Assembly: GCA_038503035.1 (NCBI GenBank)
Contig: JAVSML010025534.1
Coordinates: 186,001 to 250,000 of the forward strand
Direction of reading: 5' to 3'
DNA: 64,000 bases
DNA from: Crocodylus rhombifer
Lineage: Eukaryota; Chordata; Crocodylia; Crocodylidae
Position numbers and translations under genes: made by a program. Position 1 is the first letter of the stretch, and each line of letters opens with the position of its first letter. Under the pieces are notes generated by a model. It ran no database searches. It saw only the letters and a program-made list of their open reading frames with translations, and was not told the origin of the DNA. Positions 44,876-54,875 of the stretch are shown here, in pieces.

Positions 44876-47539
44876 ATAGTTTCATAGTTTCATAGTAGCT
44901 AGAGTCGGAAGGGACCTAGGTAGATCATCTAGTCCGACCCCCTGCCTTGGCAGGAAAGAGCACCGGGGTCAGATGACCCCGGCAAGGTGCTCATCTAACT
45001 TCCTTTTAAAAATCCCCAGGCCAGGAGCCTGCACCACTTCCCCTGGAAGCCGGTTCCAGGCCCTAGCCGCCCTGACTGTGAAGTAGCGCCTCCTAATATC
45101 TAATCTAAACTTACCCTCCGCCAGCTTGTGACCGTTATTCCTGGTCACTCCTGGCAGTGCACGGGGGAACAGGGACTCCCCCAATACCTGCTGATCCCCC
45201 CTGACCAGTTTGTAGCAGGCCACAAGGTCCCCCCTTAACCTTCTCTTGTGGAGGCTAAACAGGTTCAGGTCCTGTAGCCTCTCCTCATAAGGCCTGCCCT
45301 GCTGACCCCTGATCATACGAGTGGCCCTCCTCTGAACTCTTTCCATATCGTCCACGTCCCTCTTGAAGTGTGGCGCCCAGAACTGGACGCAGTACTCCAG
45401 CTGCGGCCTGACCAGTGCCGCATAGAGGAGGAGGATCACCTCCCTGGACCTGCTCGAGATGCATCTGTGGATGCATGACAGGGTACGGTTGGCCTTCTTG
45501 ACTGCCTCCCCACACTGCCGGCCCATGTTCATCGTGGAGTCAATGATGACTCCAAGATCCTTTTCCGTCTCCGTGCTGGCAAGAGGGGAGTTCCCCAACC
45601 TGTAAGTGTGGTGCCGGTTCTTCCTCCCCATGTGCAACACCTTGCACTTATCAGTGTTAAACCCCATCCTATTCTCATCCGCCCACCGTTGCAACCTGTC
45701 AAGGTCAGCTTGTAGCCTATTGCACCCTTCTAGTGCACCCACATCCCCCCACATCTTAGTGTCATCAGCAAACTTGAACAGGGTGCTTTCTACCCCGTCA
45801 TCCAAGTCACTGATGAAGATGTTGAACAGTGCGGGCCCGAGGACCGAGCCCTGCGGAACCCCACTGCCCACGTCCTTCCAGGTCGAGAAGAACCCATCCA
45901 CTACCACCCTTTGGGTGCGGCCTTCCAACCAGTTGGCGACCCATTTGACCGTGTGGGCATCGACACCACAGTCTCCCAGCTTTTTGATGAGGACAGGGTG
46001 AGAGACAGTGTCGAAAGGCTTCCGGAAGTCCAAAAAGACTACATCCACAGCAACCCCTGCGTCTAATGATTTGGTGACCTGATCGTAAAAGGCCACCAGG
46101 TTGGTCTGACAAGACCTGCCACTGATGAACCCGTGTTGGTTGCCCCTGAGCATGCACTCCCCCGCAAGGCCCTCCTGGATGTGTGCCAGGAGAATTTTTT
46201 CAAAGAGCTTACCTGGGATTGAGGTAAGACTAACTGGCCTGTAATTTCCCGGGTCCTCTTTTTTTCCCTTTTTGAAGATAGGGACCACATTGGCCCTCTT
46301 CCAGTCCTCCGGCACCTCGCCAGAGCACCACGAGTGCTCATAGAGCCGCGCCAGGGGTCCCGCAATGACCTCGGCCAGTTCCTGTAGAACCCTAGGGTGA
46401 AGATCGTCCGGACCAGCGGACTTGAACACGTCCAGCCTCTCCAGAAGTACCCTAACTAACTCCTCGCTAACCCCTGGCCCAGGCGTGTCTCTCCCGGGGC
46501 CCGAGGGGGGCCCAGCAGGGAGGTGGCTGAACTGGTCCCTACTTAGGAAGACAGAGGCAAAGAAATCGTTAAATATGTTAGCTTTGTCATCTGGCGTGAT
46601 GACTAAGTTGCCCATCGTGTCCTGCAGGGGCCCCACATTACCTGGGACCCTCTTTTTACCCCCTATGTATTTGAAGAAGGACTTCTTATTGTCCTTAATC
46701 CGGGAAGCTAGTCCTATCTCCATCTCTGCCTTGGCCCTCCTGACTGCCCCCCTACATCCTCGGGCGACTGTAACATAGTCCTTCTCGGTGATGACCCCAT
46801 CTCTCCATTGGGTATATGCCTCCCTTTTAGCAAGGAGACATTCCCGGATGCTCTTAGTGAGCCATGGGGGTTTATGTGCCCTCCTGCTCCCTTTGACCCT
46901 TGTTGGGATTACCTCCCTTTGGGCATGGAGAATCGTCTCCTTAAGGAGCAACCACTCCCCTTCGACATCTGATTCCCTTCCCCTCTGGGTCCTCAGCGCT
47001 TCCCCAACGATCCTTCTTAGCTTATTGAAGTCAGCCCTCCTAAAGTCTAGGGCTGTTGCCTTGCTGCAGCCCTTTGCCACCTTATGCTGGATGGTGAATT
47101 CCAGCAAGCGATGATCACTGTCTCCCAGGTGGCCCATCACCCGCAGCCCCCTCACCAGGTCATCACCCGTGGCCAGCACCAGGTCCAACAAGGCGTCTCC
47201 CCTGGTGGGACTGTGCACCTCCTGGGTTAGATGGAGGTCCTGCACTCTGGCTAAGAACCGACGTGAGCGATCAGACTTGGCTGACTGCTCCTCCCAGCAG
47301 ATGTCTGGGAAGTTCAGGTCCCCCATGATGACCACATCCTTAGCCCTCACTGCCTCTGTGAGCTGACCTAAGAATTCCTGGTCGAGCTCTTCTCCCTGGT
47401 TGGGAGGTCTATAGTAGACTCCCACCATTAAGTCTCTCTCCCCTGGACTGCCTTTTACTCTAACCCAGAGCACCTCAGAGTGCCCCCCCTCTACCCCCTT
47501 GCTAATTAACGAGGAAGTATATTCCTCCTTAATGTAGAG
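44876..47539 (-). mobile_element. 5'-truncated CR1 LINE, well preserved
   Basis: On the minus strand it runs from within the endonuclease domain to a TTTCATAG tail (plus-strand atagtttcatagtttcatag). The pentamer gtgtc occurs at both edges (44871-44875 and 47540-47544), and the host CR1 sequence is continuous across the site (compare tactttgcatcagtctttcatc in the other copy). Its long uninterrupted frame makes it one of the least decayed elements in the window. Confidence 0.9.
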
Positions 47540-47563
47540 GTGTCGGTCTTTCATCAGTCCCAT
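44969..47563 (-). CDS. CR1 ORF2, intact frame lacking the endonuclease N-terminus
   Basis: An 864-codon uninterrupted frame. The first 7 or so codons come from the flanking host CR1, so the true product begins inside the endonuclease, missing roughly 80 residues including the ITETWW block. Remaining endonuclease motifs are MGDLNFPDICW at 80-90 and GDSDH at 147-151. Reverse transcriptase motifs are LDFRKPFD at 511-518, SGVPQGSVLGP at 567-577 and FADD at 598-601, followed by the CR1 C-terminal blocks ([36 protein letters not shown]) and a normal end (LDEHLAGVI). In LDFRKPFD the usual Ala is Pro. Truncation removes its own promoter and ORF1, so expression would depend on outside sequence. Confidence 0.85.
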   Translation of the reverse strand: MGLMKDRHLYIKEEYTSSLISKGVEGGHSEVLWVRVKGSPGERDLMVGVYYRPPNQGEELDQEFLGQLTEAVRAKDVVIMGDLNFPDICWEEQSAKSDRSRRFLARVQDLHLTQEVHSPTRGDALLDLVLATGDDLVRGLRVMGHLGDSDHRLLEFTIQHKVAKGCSKATALDFRRADFNKLRRIVGEALRTQRGRESDVEGEWLLLKETILHAQREVIPTRVKGSRRAHKPPWLTKSIRECLLAKREAYTQWRDGVITEKDYVTVARGCRGAVRRAKAEMEIGLASRIKDNKKSFFKYIGGKKRVPGNVGPLQDTMGNLVITPDDKANIFNDFFASVFLSRDQFSHLPAGPPSGPGRDTPGPGVSEELVRVLLERLDVFKSAGPDDLHPRVLQELAEVIAGPLARLYEHSWCSGEVPEDWKRANVVPIFKKGKKEDPGNYRPVSLTSIPGKLFEKILLAHIQEGLAGECMLRGNQHGFISGRSCQTNLVAFYDQVTKSLDAGVAVDVVFLDFRKPFDTVSHPVLIKKLGDCGVDAHTVKWVANWLEGRTQRVVVDGFFSTWKDVGSGVPQGSVLGPALFNIFISDLDDGVESTLFKFADDTKMWGDVGALEGCNRLQADLDRLQRWADENRMGFNTDKCKVLHMGRKNRHHTYRLGNSPLASTETEKDLGVIIDSTMNMGRQCGEAVKKANRTLSCIHRCISSRSREVILLLYAALVRPQLEYCVQFWAPHFKRDVDDMERVQRRATRMIRGQQGRPYEERLQDLNLFSLHKRRLRGDLVACYKLVRGDQQVLGESLFPRALPGVTRNNGHKLAEGKFRLDIRRRYFTVRAARAWNRLPGEVVQAPGLGIFKRKLDEHLAGVI

Positions 47564-47640
47564 GGGATGCTTCTGCCCACTACGGGACAGGGAGGCCCAG
47601 GTGAGGGAGATTCCTTGCCCTCTCCATCAATGCTGATCTC

Positions 47641-48970
47641 ATGAAGGAGCACCTTGAGAGGCTGGATACCTTCAAGTCAGCTGGCCCTGACAATCTACAT
47701 GCCAAGGTACTCAAGGAGCTGGCAAGCATCATAGCCCAGCCTCTGGCATGGATCTTTGAAACCTCCTGGTGCTCTGGTGAAGTTCCTGAAGACTGGAAGA
47801 AGGCCAATGTGGTGCCTATCTTCAAGAAAGGAAGGAAAGTGGATCTGGCGAACTACAGGCCCAGCAGCCTGACCTCTATCCTGGAGAAGGTCTTGGAAAA
47901 GATTATTAAAGAGGCCATCCTTAACAGACTGGCTGATGGCAACAGCCTGAGGGATCCCCAGCATGGGTTTGTTGCGGGTAGGTCTTGCTTGACCAATCTT
48001 ATTTCCTTTTATGACCTGGTGACCTATCACCTGGACAAGAGAGAAGAGATTGATGTCATATATCTTGACTTCAAAAAAGCCTTTGAATTGGTATCCCATG
48101 ATCACCTCTTGGTGAAACTGGCCAACTGTGGCCTCGGGTCCACCACAATCCGCTAGCTGGGGAATTGGCTCCGTGGTTGGACCCAGCAGGTGGTAGTTGA
48201 CAGAAGTCAATCGTCGTGGTGCCCTGTGGTGAGTGGGGTCCCCCCAGGCTCTGTCCATGGACCTATATTGTTCAACTTCTTCATTAAGGATGTGGGCATT
48301 GGAGTCAGAAGTGGACTGGCCCAGTTTGCCTATGATACCAAACTCTGGGTTAAAGCATCCACACCAGAAGACAGGAGGGCAATCCAGGCTGACCTTGACA
48401 GACTCAGCAAATGCGTGGACAAAAACCTGATGGTGTTTAACACCAAAAAATGCAAGGTTTTCCACCTTGGGAAGAACAACCTGAAGCATCCTTATAGGCT
48501 TGGCAGTGCTACGCTGGTTAGCACTATGGATGAAATGGACTCGGGGGTCATGATTGACCACAAGATGAATATAAGCCTTCAATGTGATGCTGCAGCTAGT
48601 AAAATGAGCAAAATACTGGCTTGAATCCATAGATGCTTCTCAAGCAAATCCCGGGACATCATTCTCCCCTTATACTTGGCCTTGGTGAGGCTGCAGCTGG
48701 AGTACTGCATCCAGTTTTGGGCTCCATAATTCAAAAAGGATGTGGAGAAGCTTGAGAGAGTCCAGAGACGAGCCACGCGCATTATCAGAGGTCAGGAAAA
48801 TAGACTTTACGACAAGAGGCTGAGAGCTGTGGGGCTCTTTAGCTTGGAAAAGTGCAGGCTCAGGGGTGATCTGATGGCCACCTATAAGTTCACCAGGACC
48901 TGGGGGAATGATTGTTCACCAGAGCGCCCCAAGGGATGGTAAGGTCGAAAGGTTACAAACTCCTGCAAGA
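47641..48970 (+). pseudogene. CR1 ORF2 remnant in the split plus-strand copy
   Basis: 47641-48156 is open and shows SAGPDNLH, NVVPIFKKGRK and YLDFKKAFELVSH. It ends at a TAG at 48154 where related copies have Trp (IRWLGNW). 48190-48624 continues with GPILFNFF and a FADD-like FAYD (Asp replaced by Tyr, destroying the catalytic pair), and then stops. 48742-48942 carries EKLERVQRRATRIIRGQ. This copy keeps the 120-bp stretch lost from the element at 27538. Confidence 0.85.
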
Positions 48971-48997
48971 CTGTTTCAGGATGGACATGAGGAAGGA

Positions 48998-51900
48998 TTA
49001 GCTTCAGTTGGAGCTGGCAACCCTATTGACACTCCTCTTTCAGGTTATGGGCTGGGCACTGCACAAATCAGTCTCCAGCTTCTCGTCACCCAAAGGGCTT
49101 TAAATGTGACTCTCCTTTTCAGCAATGTGTTTTAACCCCCGTGTAACAGGCAAGGCATTTTCTAGACTCCTTCATAGCCCTCCTCTTGAAATTGTCCCAT
49201 TTCACTTTGCAATTAATATTCACTGGATAAACTGAGGAAACAGCAGTAAGATAATTGATGGCAGTGTCCAGGTGATCCACTTCTAGCCAGGTACCTACGT
49301 AGCTATAGAAGAGCACAGAGCATGCTCAGTAAGGACATGCTGGCATAGTTACATGGAACTGAAACTGCATGAGTGCCAAAAATTGCAGTTACGCAGCTAC
49401 CTAAGTCCCATGTAGATGCATAAAGATGAACTAGGATTCAGTCTGAAGTCTGGGTCTGGTAATATAGTTCCAAATAACACCTTTTCATAGATCCCTCTCC
49501 CCACTACATTTTCCCCCAGCCTTGACTCATTGGCCCCCATCTCTCATACCACGGCACATCCTGCCAACTCCCAGCCTAAGTTAAGTCCCACCATCTAATT
49601 CCTTCCCATCTTCTCTCCTGCTGAAGGACATTATGGTGAACCTCCTGCGACCACAGTATCTCCCCCCACTGCAAAATCAGTGTTCCCCCTTCAGTTATGC
49701 CCTTGATTTAATTCTATGTAGTCAATCCCAGTTGGGGGTTTTTTGCCACCATTGACTTGAAATCCTTTCCTTCTTCCTTTTGCTTCAGCTTCATTCTTAG
49801 CACAGGATCTCACAATACATTAATTAGCATGGTCCAGCAGACTCGATTAATCGAGTGTGCTTGGACGCATTCTAATTAGAACAGCAGAGCAGGTGTCAGG
49901 CACGTATATAGGTGACCAAAGAGTCCAATAACTCAGTGAGATCCAGTGGGGGATATTTAAATGGATAACAAGAAGTATTCTGAGTTATAATAGTAATGAA
50001 TGCAGAAAACAACTGGAGGGGATAGCAAATGTTATGTTTTAAAACAATTTCTAACTGAAGGCGATTAAATGAGGTTTAATGTGGGTGCTATATTATTGCG
50101 CATCTGTTTTTTCTATGCACAGGTCAGACTATATTGTCTCAGATTCCTTCCAGCCATATAATTTATATTACTCCACAGTTCTGTGCTTTTCCTTTTTTTG
50201 CTAAAGCTTCAGGTACTGTTGGTGGCAGGATATGGGTCTGCTTAGACCCTAGTTTTGATCCCATGCAGTGATTTTGATGTTCCTATGCTCTAAAATACAT
50301 CAGCTACAATTGATTGCCTACAAGGTTTGTTGAATGCTTGCTTGGAAGAAATACATATTACAAGTCCAATCCAGTCATTCTAGCTTCATAAAAAATTAAG
50401 TTGAGGGTAACAGAAGGGTAGATACCAATCACTTTACTCACATGGAAGATCAAATTATCCCACAAATAGACTGGCTGAAGTCAATGGTGATCTTGAACAT
50501 CAGTGAAAGTATTAAACTGGGGCCCACGGAGAATACATACATTTGTCAGTTCTAAGGGTGTTGATCCAAACTAAGCCTGTTGAGGAACAGATGACTCCAG
50601 TAACTTTTTTTTTGCCTGACAGTGAACAAATTAAATTATATTATAACAGCATCAAAGGACGAGACAGACTAAAGTAATTAGATGGCCTTGCATCTAATCA
50701 CCCCTAAAGAGCTAAGCCAATCACAAAAGGAGGACAGGGAAGGGCTGGGAGGAGAGGTTATAATACTGGAGTTAAAGACAGCCCTGTGGATTTACTTTCT
50801 GATTGATGTAGGACTGCGAGATGTTTGCTGTGAGCGATAGATCCTAATGCTTGTCTCACTCTGGAATAGGCCACAAGTGTCTCTCTCATCAGCGGCTGAA
50901 GCCCAGCCAGTCATTAATCCAAAGACTAGGATGTGGGGGCTGCCAAACAGTTTCCTGACAGTTTTCTGAAGTGTCTGGAAAAAGATTGAGATGGTGTCAT
51001 TCTTCTCAAGCTCCGAATGCTTGACACACACGACATACTACAGTTATTATAAAGGTCAAGTCATGTCTGAATGAAGGCCGGAGGCGAATGGTTTTATGTG
51101 GGCACTGAGGTTAGAAGTGAGATACTGAAACCTTGTATTTGAACATAGTGTGGAGGTGTGTATGAGGAAGCAGTAGGCTTACTCCATGATGGCCTTGGTT
51201 TAAAAGTTATCTCCAATATTCCAACACACTCTTTAGTATGTTTTAGCTATTTGCAATGCAGTCTGTATGCTTCATATCCTTGTTTTACTAAGACACGTAG
51301 TGAGAAAGTCTGTCTGGGGTTTTTCACCTTGTTACCCCAGGGGATGCTTATTGAAAATTGCTGATGAGACTGGCCTGTGTGGCAGTGAAGCATTCGCTGC
51401 AATCCAGGAAGGAGAGTGGTGCCAGGGCTGGATCCCTGCACATGTCCTTGCTGAGGCTTGTGCCAGCTCCTAGCATGCTGCCTTGCTGGAGCCAGGGCTG
51501 GGGTTAGTTCTGTGCAGTGTGCTTGGCTGTTCCTGCTGGGGCATGGGCTGACACCCTCTCTGAATTGGCACCTGAGGATGGTGCCCCTTTGCACCACCTT
51601 AGTTACGCTGAGTGCAACCAAACCATGAATAATATCACCTCATCATTCCTATGTCCTGTTACACGTGCCTTTCACAATTTGTGCTCTTTAGGTTCTGGAA
51701 ACCCAGGAGGAGGTGCAGTTTCCCAAGTGGCACCACAGGTGAGACACCAGGATTTCTCATTGAGAAGGTGAAGCATGAAGTACACCTTATATTCTAACCA
51801 AACTGCTTTAGCTCTTCACACAAAGCAAGGCTGGTATTATGATTGGGCCACAGCAGATTTTTCAAAAGGGAGAATGAGATACTGAATACCATATCAGAGC

Positions 51901-52178
51901 GGAGTAAAAGAAGCTTAGCAGCTTCAACCAATTGCTTCCCACAAGCTGAAAAACACCTCCACAGGCTGGGGATGTGAGCTGGATCAGACAGTGGGCTACT
52001 AATGATCCCGCTACCTGGCAACAACAAAGACCTGCTACTGGTGAGCACCTGATTAAGTAATTTAGACCTCTGTTGGCTAGTGCTAAGAAATGTGGTGTTA
52101 TGATCCCACAGTGATCTTAGATGACTGGAAATAAAAAATACAGTATATCCTAGAACTGAAATGGAAAGGTTTCCACTG
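48998..52178. other. No gene; mostly unassigned
   Basis: A possible CR1-like 3' end relic lies at about 50120-50172 (gtcagactatattgtctcag...ccttccagcc). Near 49825-49925 the words attaattagcatggtcc and ttctaattagaacag recall the hairpin MITE at 3634. Other frames (60-124 codons) have no domain. No exon is supported. Confidence 0.4.
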
Positions 52179-52180
52179 TG

Positions 52181-52221
<41 letters not shown>

Positions 52222-52335
52222 CACACACACATATATACATATATATATACACACATATACATACATATACATACATATATATACACACGCACACAGATAT
52301 ACATATATATATACATATACACCTACACATGTACC
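52179..52335. repeat. Compound (TG)n-(TA/CA)n microsatellite
   Basis: About 17 TG units (52183-52218) are followed by tatacacacac and then mixed atatatac/acatacat repeats to about 52330. The frames called across it are low-complexity and not coding. The alternating purine-pyrimidine run has Z-DNA potential and is likely polymorphic. Confidence 0.95.
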
Positions 52336-54171
52336 AGAACTGAAAATTTATGGTGATGGTTTTATTTTTACATGTCTAAAAGTATGAGGATGCAAAAGGA
52401 CACTCTCTCTCTCCTCTCTCCTAAGATGGTGTTTGAGTTTCCTGTTTGCAGACATGGTTGCTGAACAAAAACTTCATGGGAAGGTGGACCCTGTGCTAAA
52501 ATGAGGTTCGTAAAATGGAAGGAGAAGCTTTCAAAGCACCAGAAAAGGAGGAAGGGCTTGGGGAAGTGCTGTTTAGGCAGGTAGGTGGGAGGATGCAGAC
52601 AGCTGTGCCCTGCTTATCCCATGCATTTTGTCAAGTGTTGCTAAATTAGCTCCCACTGTGTCCTGAAAATATTCTGCTCCCTGTACCTGAGGGTTAGTTT
52701 ATTCCCTTTTCAGTTGCTTGTTATCTGCCTTGCACTGGTTATGTCATTCTGCCTCTTTGAGTCAGTGACCAACTGGGTTTTATACAGTAAAGTACTCAGC
52801 GGATTTTGTGCCCCTGTGTCCTGGAACAAACAGGAAGCAAATGGAGCTTGCTTCCTATGAGTGTGATATTGTCTCACTGGGCTTCATTATTTAGACGGCA
52901 GATTGTTCACTACATGCCACTTTGCATATAATTTTTGCACAACCTTTGCAGTGAAGGCTGCCATATTCTTCTTAGTAATTATATTCACATTTCAGAGACA
53001 GTTCTTCAAACATTTCCAAAAAGAAAAGAGCTCTGCTTATGTTTCAGAGTAAGAATGATTTTTTCAAACACCTGACCTGCAACTACATGCTTTCATTTCT
53101 GCTGGAACCACATTTGCAGCTTGCTTCTGAAAACACATTATGGCTTTCTTTGGAAGTAGTGCTGGCACTTGCATGGCCTTTTCATTCAACGATGAGCATA
53201 GAGAAAGAGAATTAAAAGTTGTCCAGAGGTGAGAGAAGGGCAGCGTAGATTAAGAAATAAAATGCTCGCAAAGCAAATCCCACAGCCGCAGTTAATTGAA
53301 TAGTTAAAGTATCTTGACATCCATTTGAACGTTCCAAAATACATCCTTTTGTGATGGGTTTTTTTTTTTTGCTTCCATTGCCTTGTGCTAAGCTTATGAG
53401 TCTGGCAAACTGATGGAAAGCTCTGAATAAGAGAGAACTTGCTTCACCCTGTGGATTTTCCCAGGATCCTCCAGTTTGTAGTTTTATACAGCATATAAAT
53501 TTTAAGTGCAATGGGGTTGATGAGGTTGGCGAATAAAACCTGGCAGATTTTTCTGTGCTGAGGCAGACAATATAGATGATACTTATTTGCGACCGGCACC
53601 TCCTCTCTGCTACTTGCAAAGTAGCAGTGGCAGAGTGGTGCCTTTTTTTTTTTCCCTGTGAAGTTCTGTGGGCTCCATCTCTGCGGGAAATAGCACAGTA
53701 TTGTGATGCAGATTTTCTGTCAAATCTCACAAATCCCTCACTGTGGGGATTTCACTTTTCAGACGTCTATCCTCCTGTCTATAGAGTGCTCACATTCAAT
53801 ATAGAAGGGCTTATCACTTCCTTTTAGAAATATAAGAACCAACACTGCTCTACAGCTTGCAAAAACCCACCTGGTGAGCAGGCTCTCATTTATTCAGTTT
53901 TTAAATCTCGCTGAGGATGGCTCTAGAGAGAGAGCATGTCTGATAAGTTATTTGCTGTTACCTTAAAATATGTCTGCCTCAGTGCTGGTTCAGGAGAATT
54001 CTGTGTCTGCACTTTGGAATATAAAATTTAAAGCACAATTATTCTTGTTGTTAAATGAACAATAATGATGTCTTATATTTATATGGCACCATCTGCGTGT
54101 CAGGTTAATTATATGGCTTCTACCACAAATTATTGGAGTGTCTCTCAGAGAGTTAAAAGCCAGGGGGAACT
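52336..54171. other. No gene; unassigned
   Basis: A CT-rich patch lies at about 52403-52420. A 172-codon minus-strand frame at 53212-53730 has no recognised domain and is AT-biased. No repeat boundaries are seen. Confidence 0.4.
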
Positions 54172-54330
54172 GAGGTGCAGTCCAGTGGTTAGCACGCAAG
54201 CCTGGGGCTTAGGAGAGCTGGGTTTAATTCCTGTGTAGCCTCAGTTGGTGCTAGTTTCTGGCTGCTGTGAGGCTGAATACCTTGAAGGGCTGTAAAGCAC
54301 TCTGCTGTTACAGTAATGGGGGTCACAAGT
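54172..54330 (+). mobile_element. tRNA-derived SINE remnant, MIR/CORE-like
   Basis: ccagtggttagcacgcaag resembles a tRNA-type A box (TGGTTAGCACG), and gggtttaattcc, 35 bases further on, resembles a B box (GGTTTAATTCC). Downstream, gaggctgaatacc and ctgtaaagcactctg resemble the CORE region of MIR-type SINEs. The copy is diverged and lacks a clear tail. Confidence 0.6.
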
Positions 54331-54640
54331 CTTCTGAGATCTGGTTAAACCTACAGAGCTATTTAGGTAGGTTGATTTGTTCCTTGGGCATAGGATCATA
54401 TGAGCAAATTAGTCTGTTTAAGTCACAATGGCCTTTGTTTAGATGCAGGAAACAACAGACCCGAAGTAAACAGGACTGGATTCATGCTCAGGTCAAAACG
54501 GATGTAGGGGGAGATTTGTATGTCCTATCTTGTCATAGAAATAGGACTTAAGCTTGGGCTAGGGGAGATTCGTGGAGGCATTTTCCAGTTAGCATGTATA
54601 GTAACTTGTTTAACATTCCCTGCCCCTTGTGTCTCTTCAG

Positions 54641-54867
54641 CAGGGATCCTGGTTTTCTCTGATTTAAAAAAAAAATCACCCATCTTCAGATTTAAAAAGT
54701 GACCCCAAATCCACATTTTTTTCCATGATAAAAACGAACCACAACATATATTGACCTATATATAGTGCTGTTTCATTTAAATCATGGAAAAATGTGGATT
54801 TTGGGTTACGTTTTAAATCTGAAAAAGAGGGATTTTTTTTTTTAATCACAAGAAACCAGGATCCCTG
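54641..54867. mobile_element. hAT-type MITE, full palindrome with 8-bp target duplication
   Basis: A 227-bp element runs from cagggatcctggttttct to agaaaccaggatccctg. The arms pair over most of their length (for example aaatccacatttttttccatga against tcatggaaaaatgtggatttt). It is flanked by ctcttcag (54633-54640) and cttttcag (54868-54875), a 7/8 match of the hAT-typical 8 bp. No coding content. Confidence 0.9.
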
Positions 54868-54875
54868 CTTTTCAG

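Larger units (their letters stand above)
44480..48997 (+). mobile_element. Plus-strand CR1, truncated at both ends, split by a younger CR1
   Basis: 44480-44875 encodes the ORF2 linker region (compare 29100-29480 on the minus strand) and 47545-48997 encodes the following linker and reverse transcriptase. Both match the subfamily of the near full-length CR1 at 27538. Similarity starts abruptly at about 44480 and ends at about 48997, within the C-terminal domain (after ggatggacatgaggaagg), without any 3' UTR. Loss of the 3' end is unusual for a LINE and implies a later deletion or insertion. Confidence 0.85.

Noticed and set aside
51794..52343. Cys/Ile/Val and Thr/His repeat proteins
   Set aside because: They are translations of the TG/TA microsatellite.
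53212..53730. 172-codon minus-strand frame
   Set aside because: No domain, unusual composition and no neighbouring exon; chance is adequate.
54190..54240. Functional tRNA gene
   Set aside because: A- and B-box-like words are present, but no acceptor or anticodon stem folds; it fits a SINE remnant.
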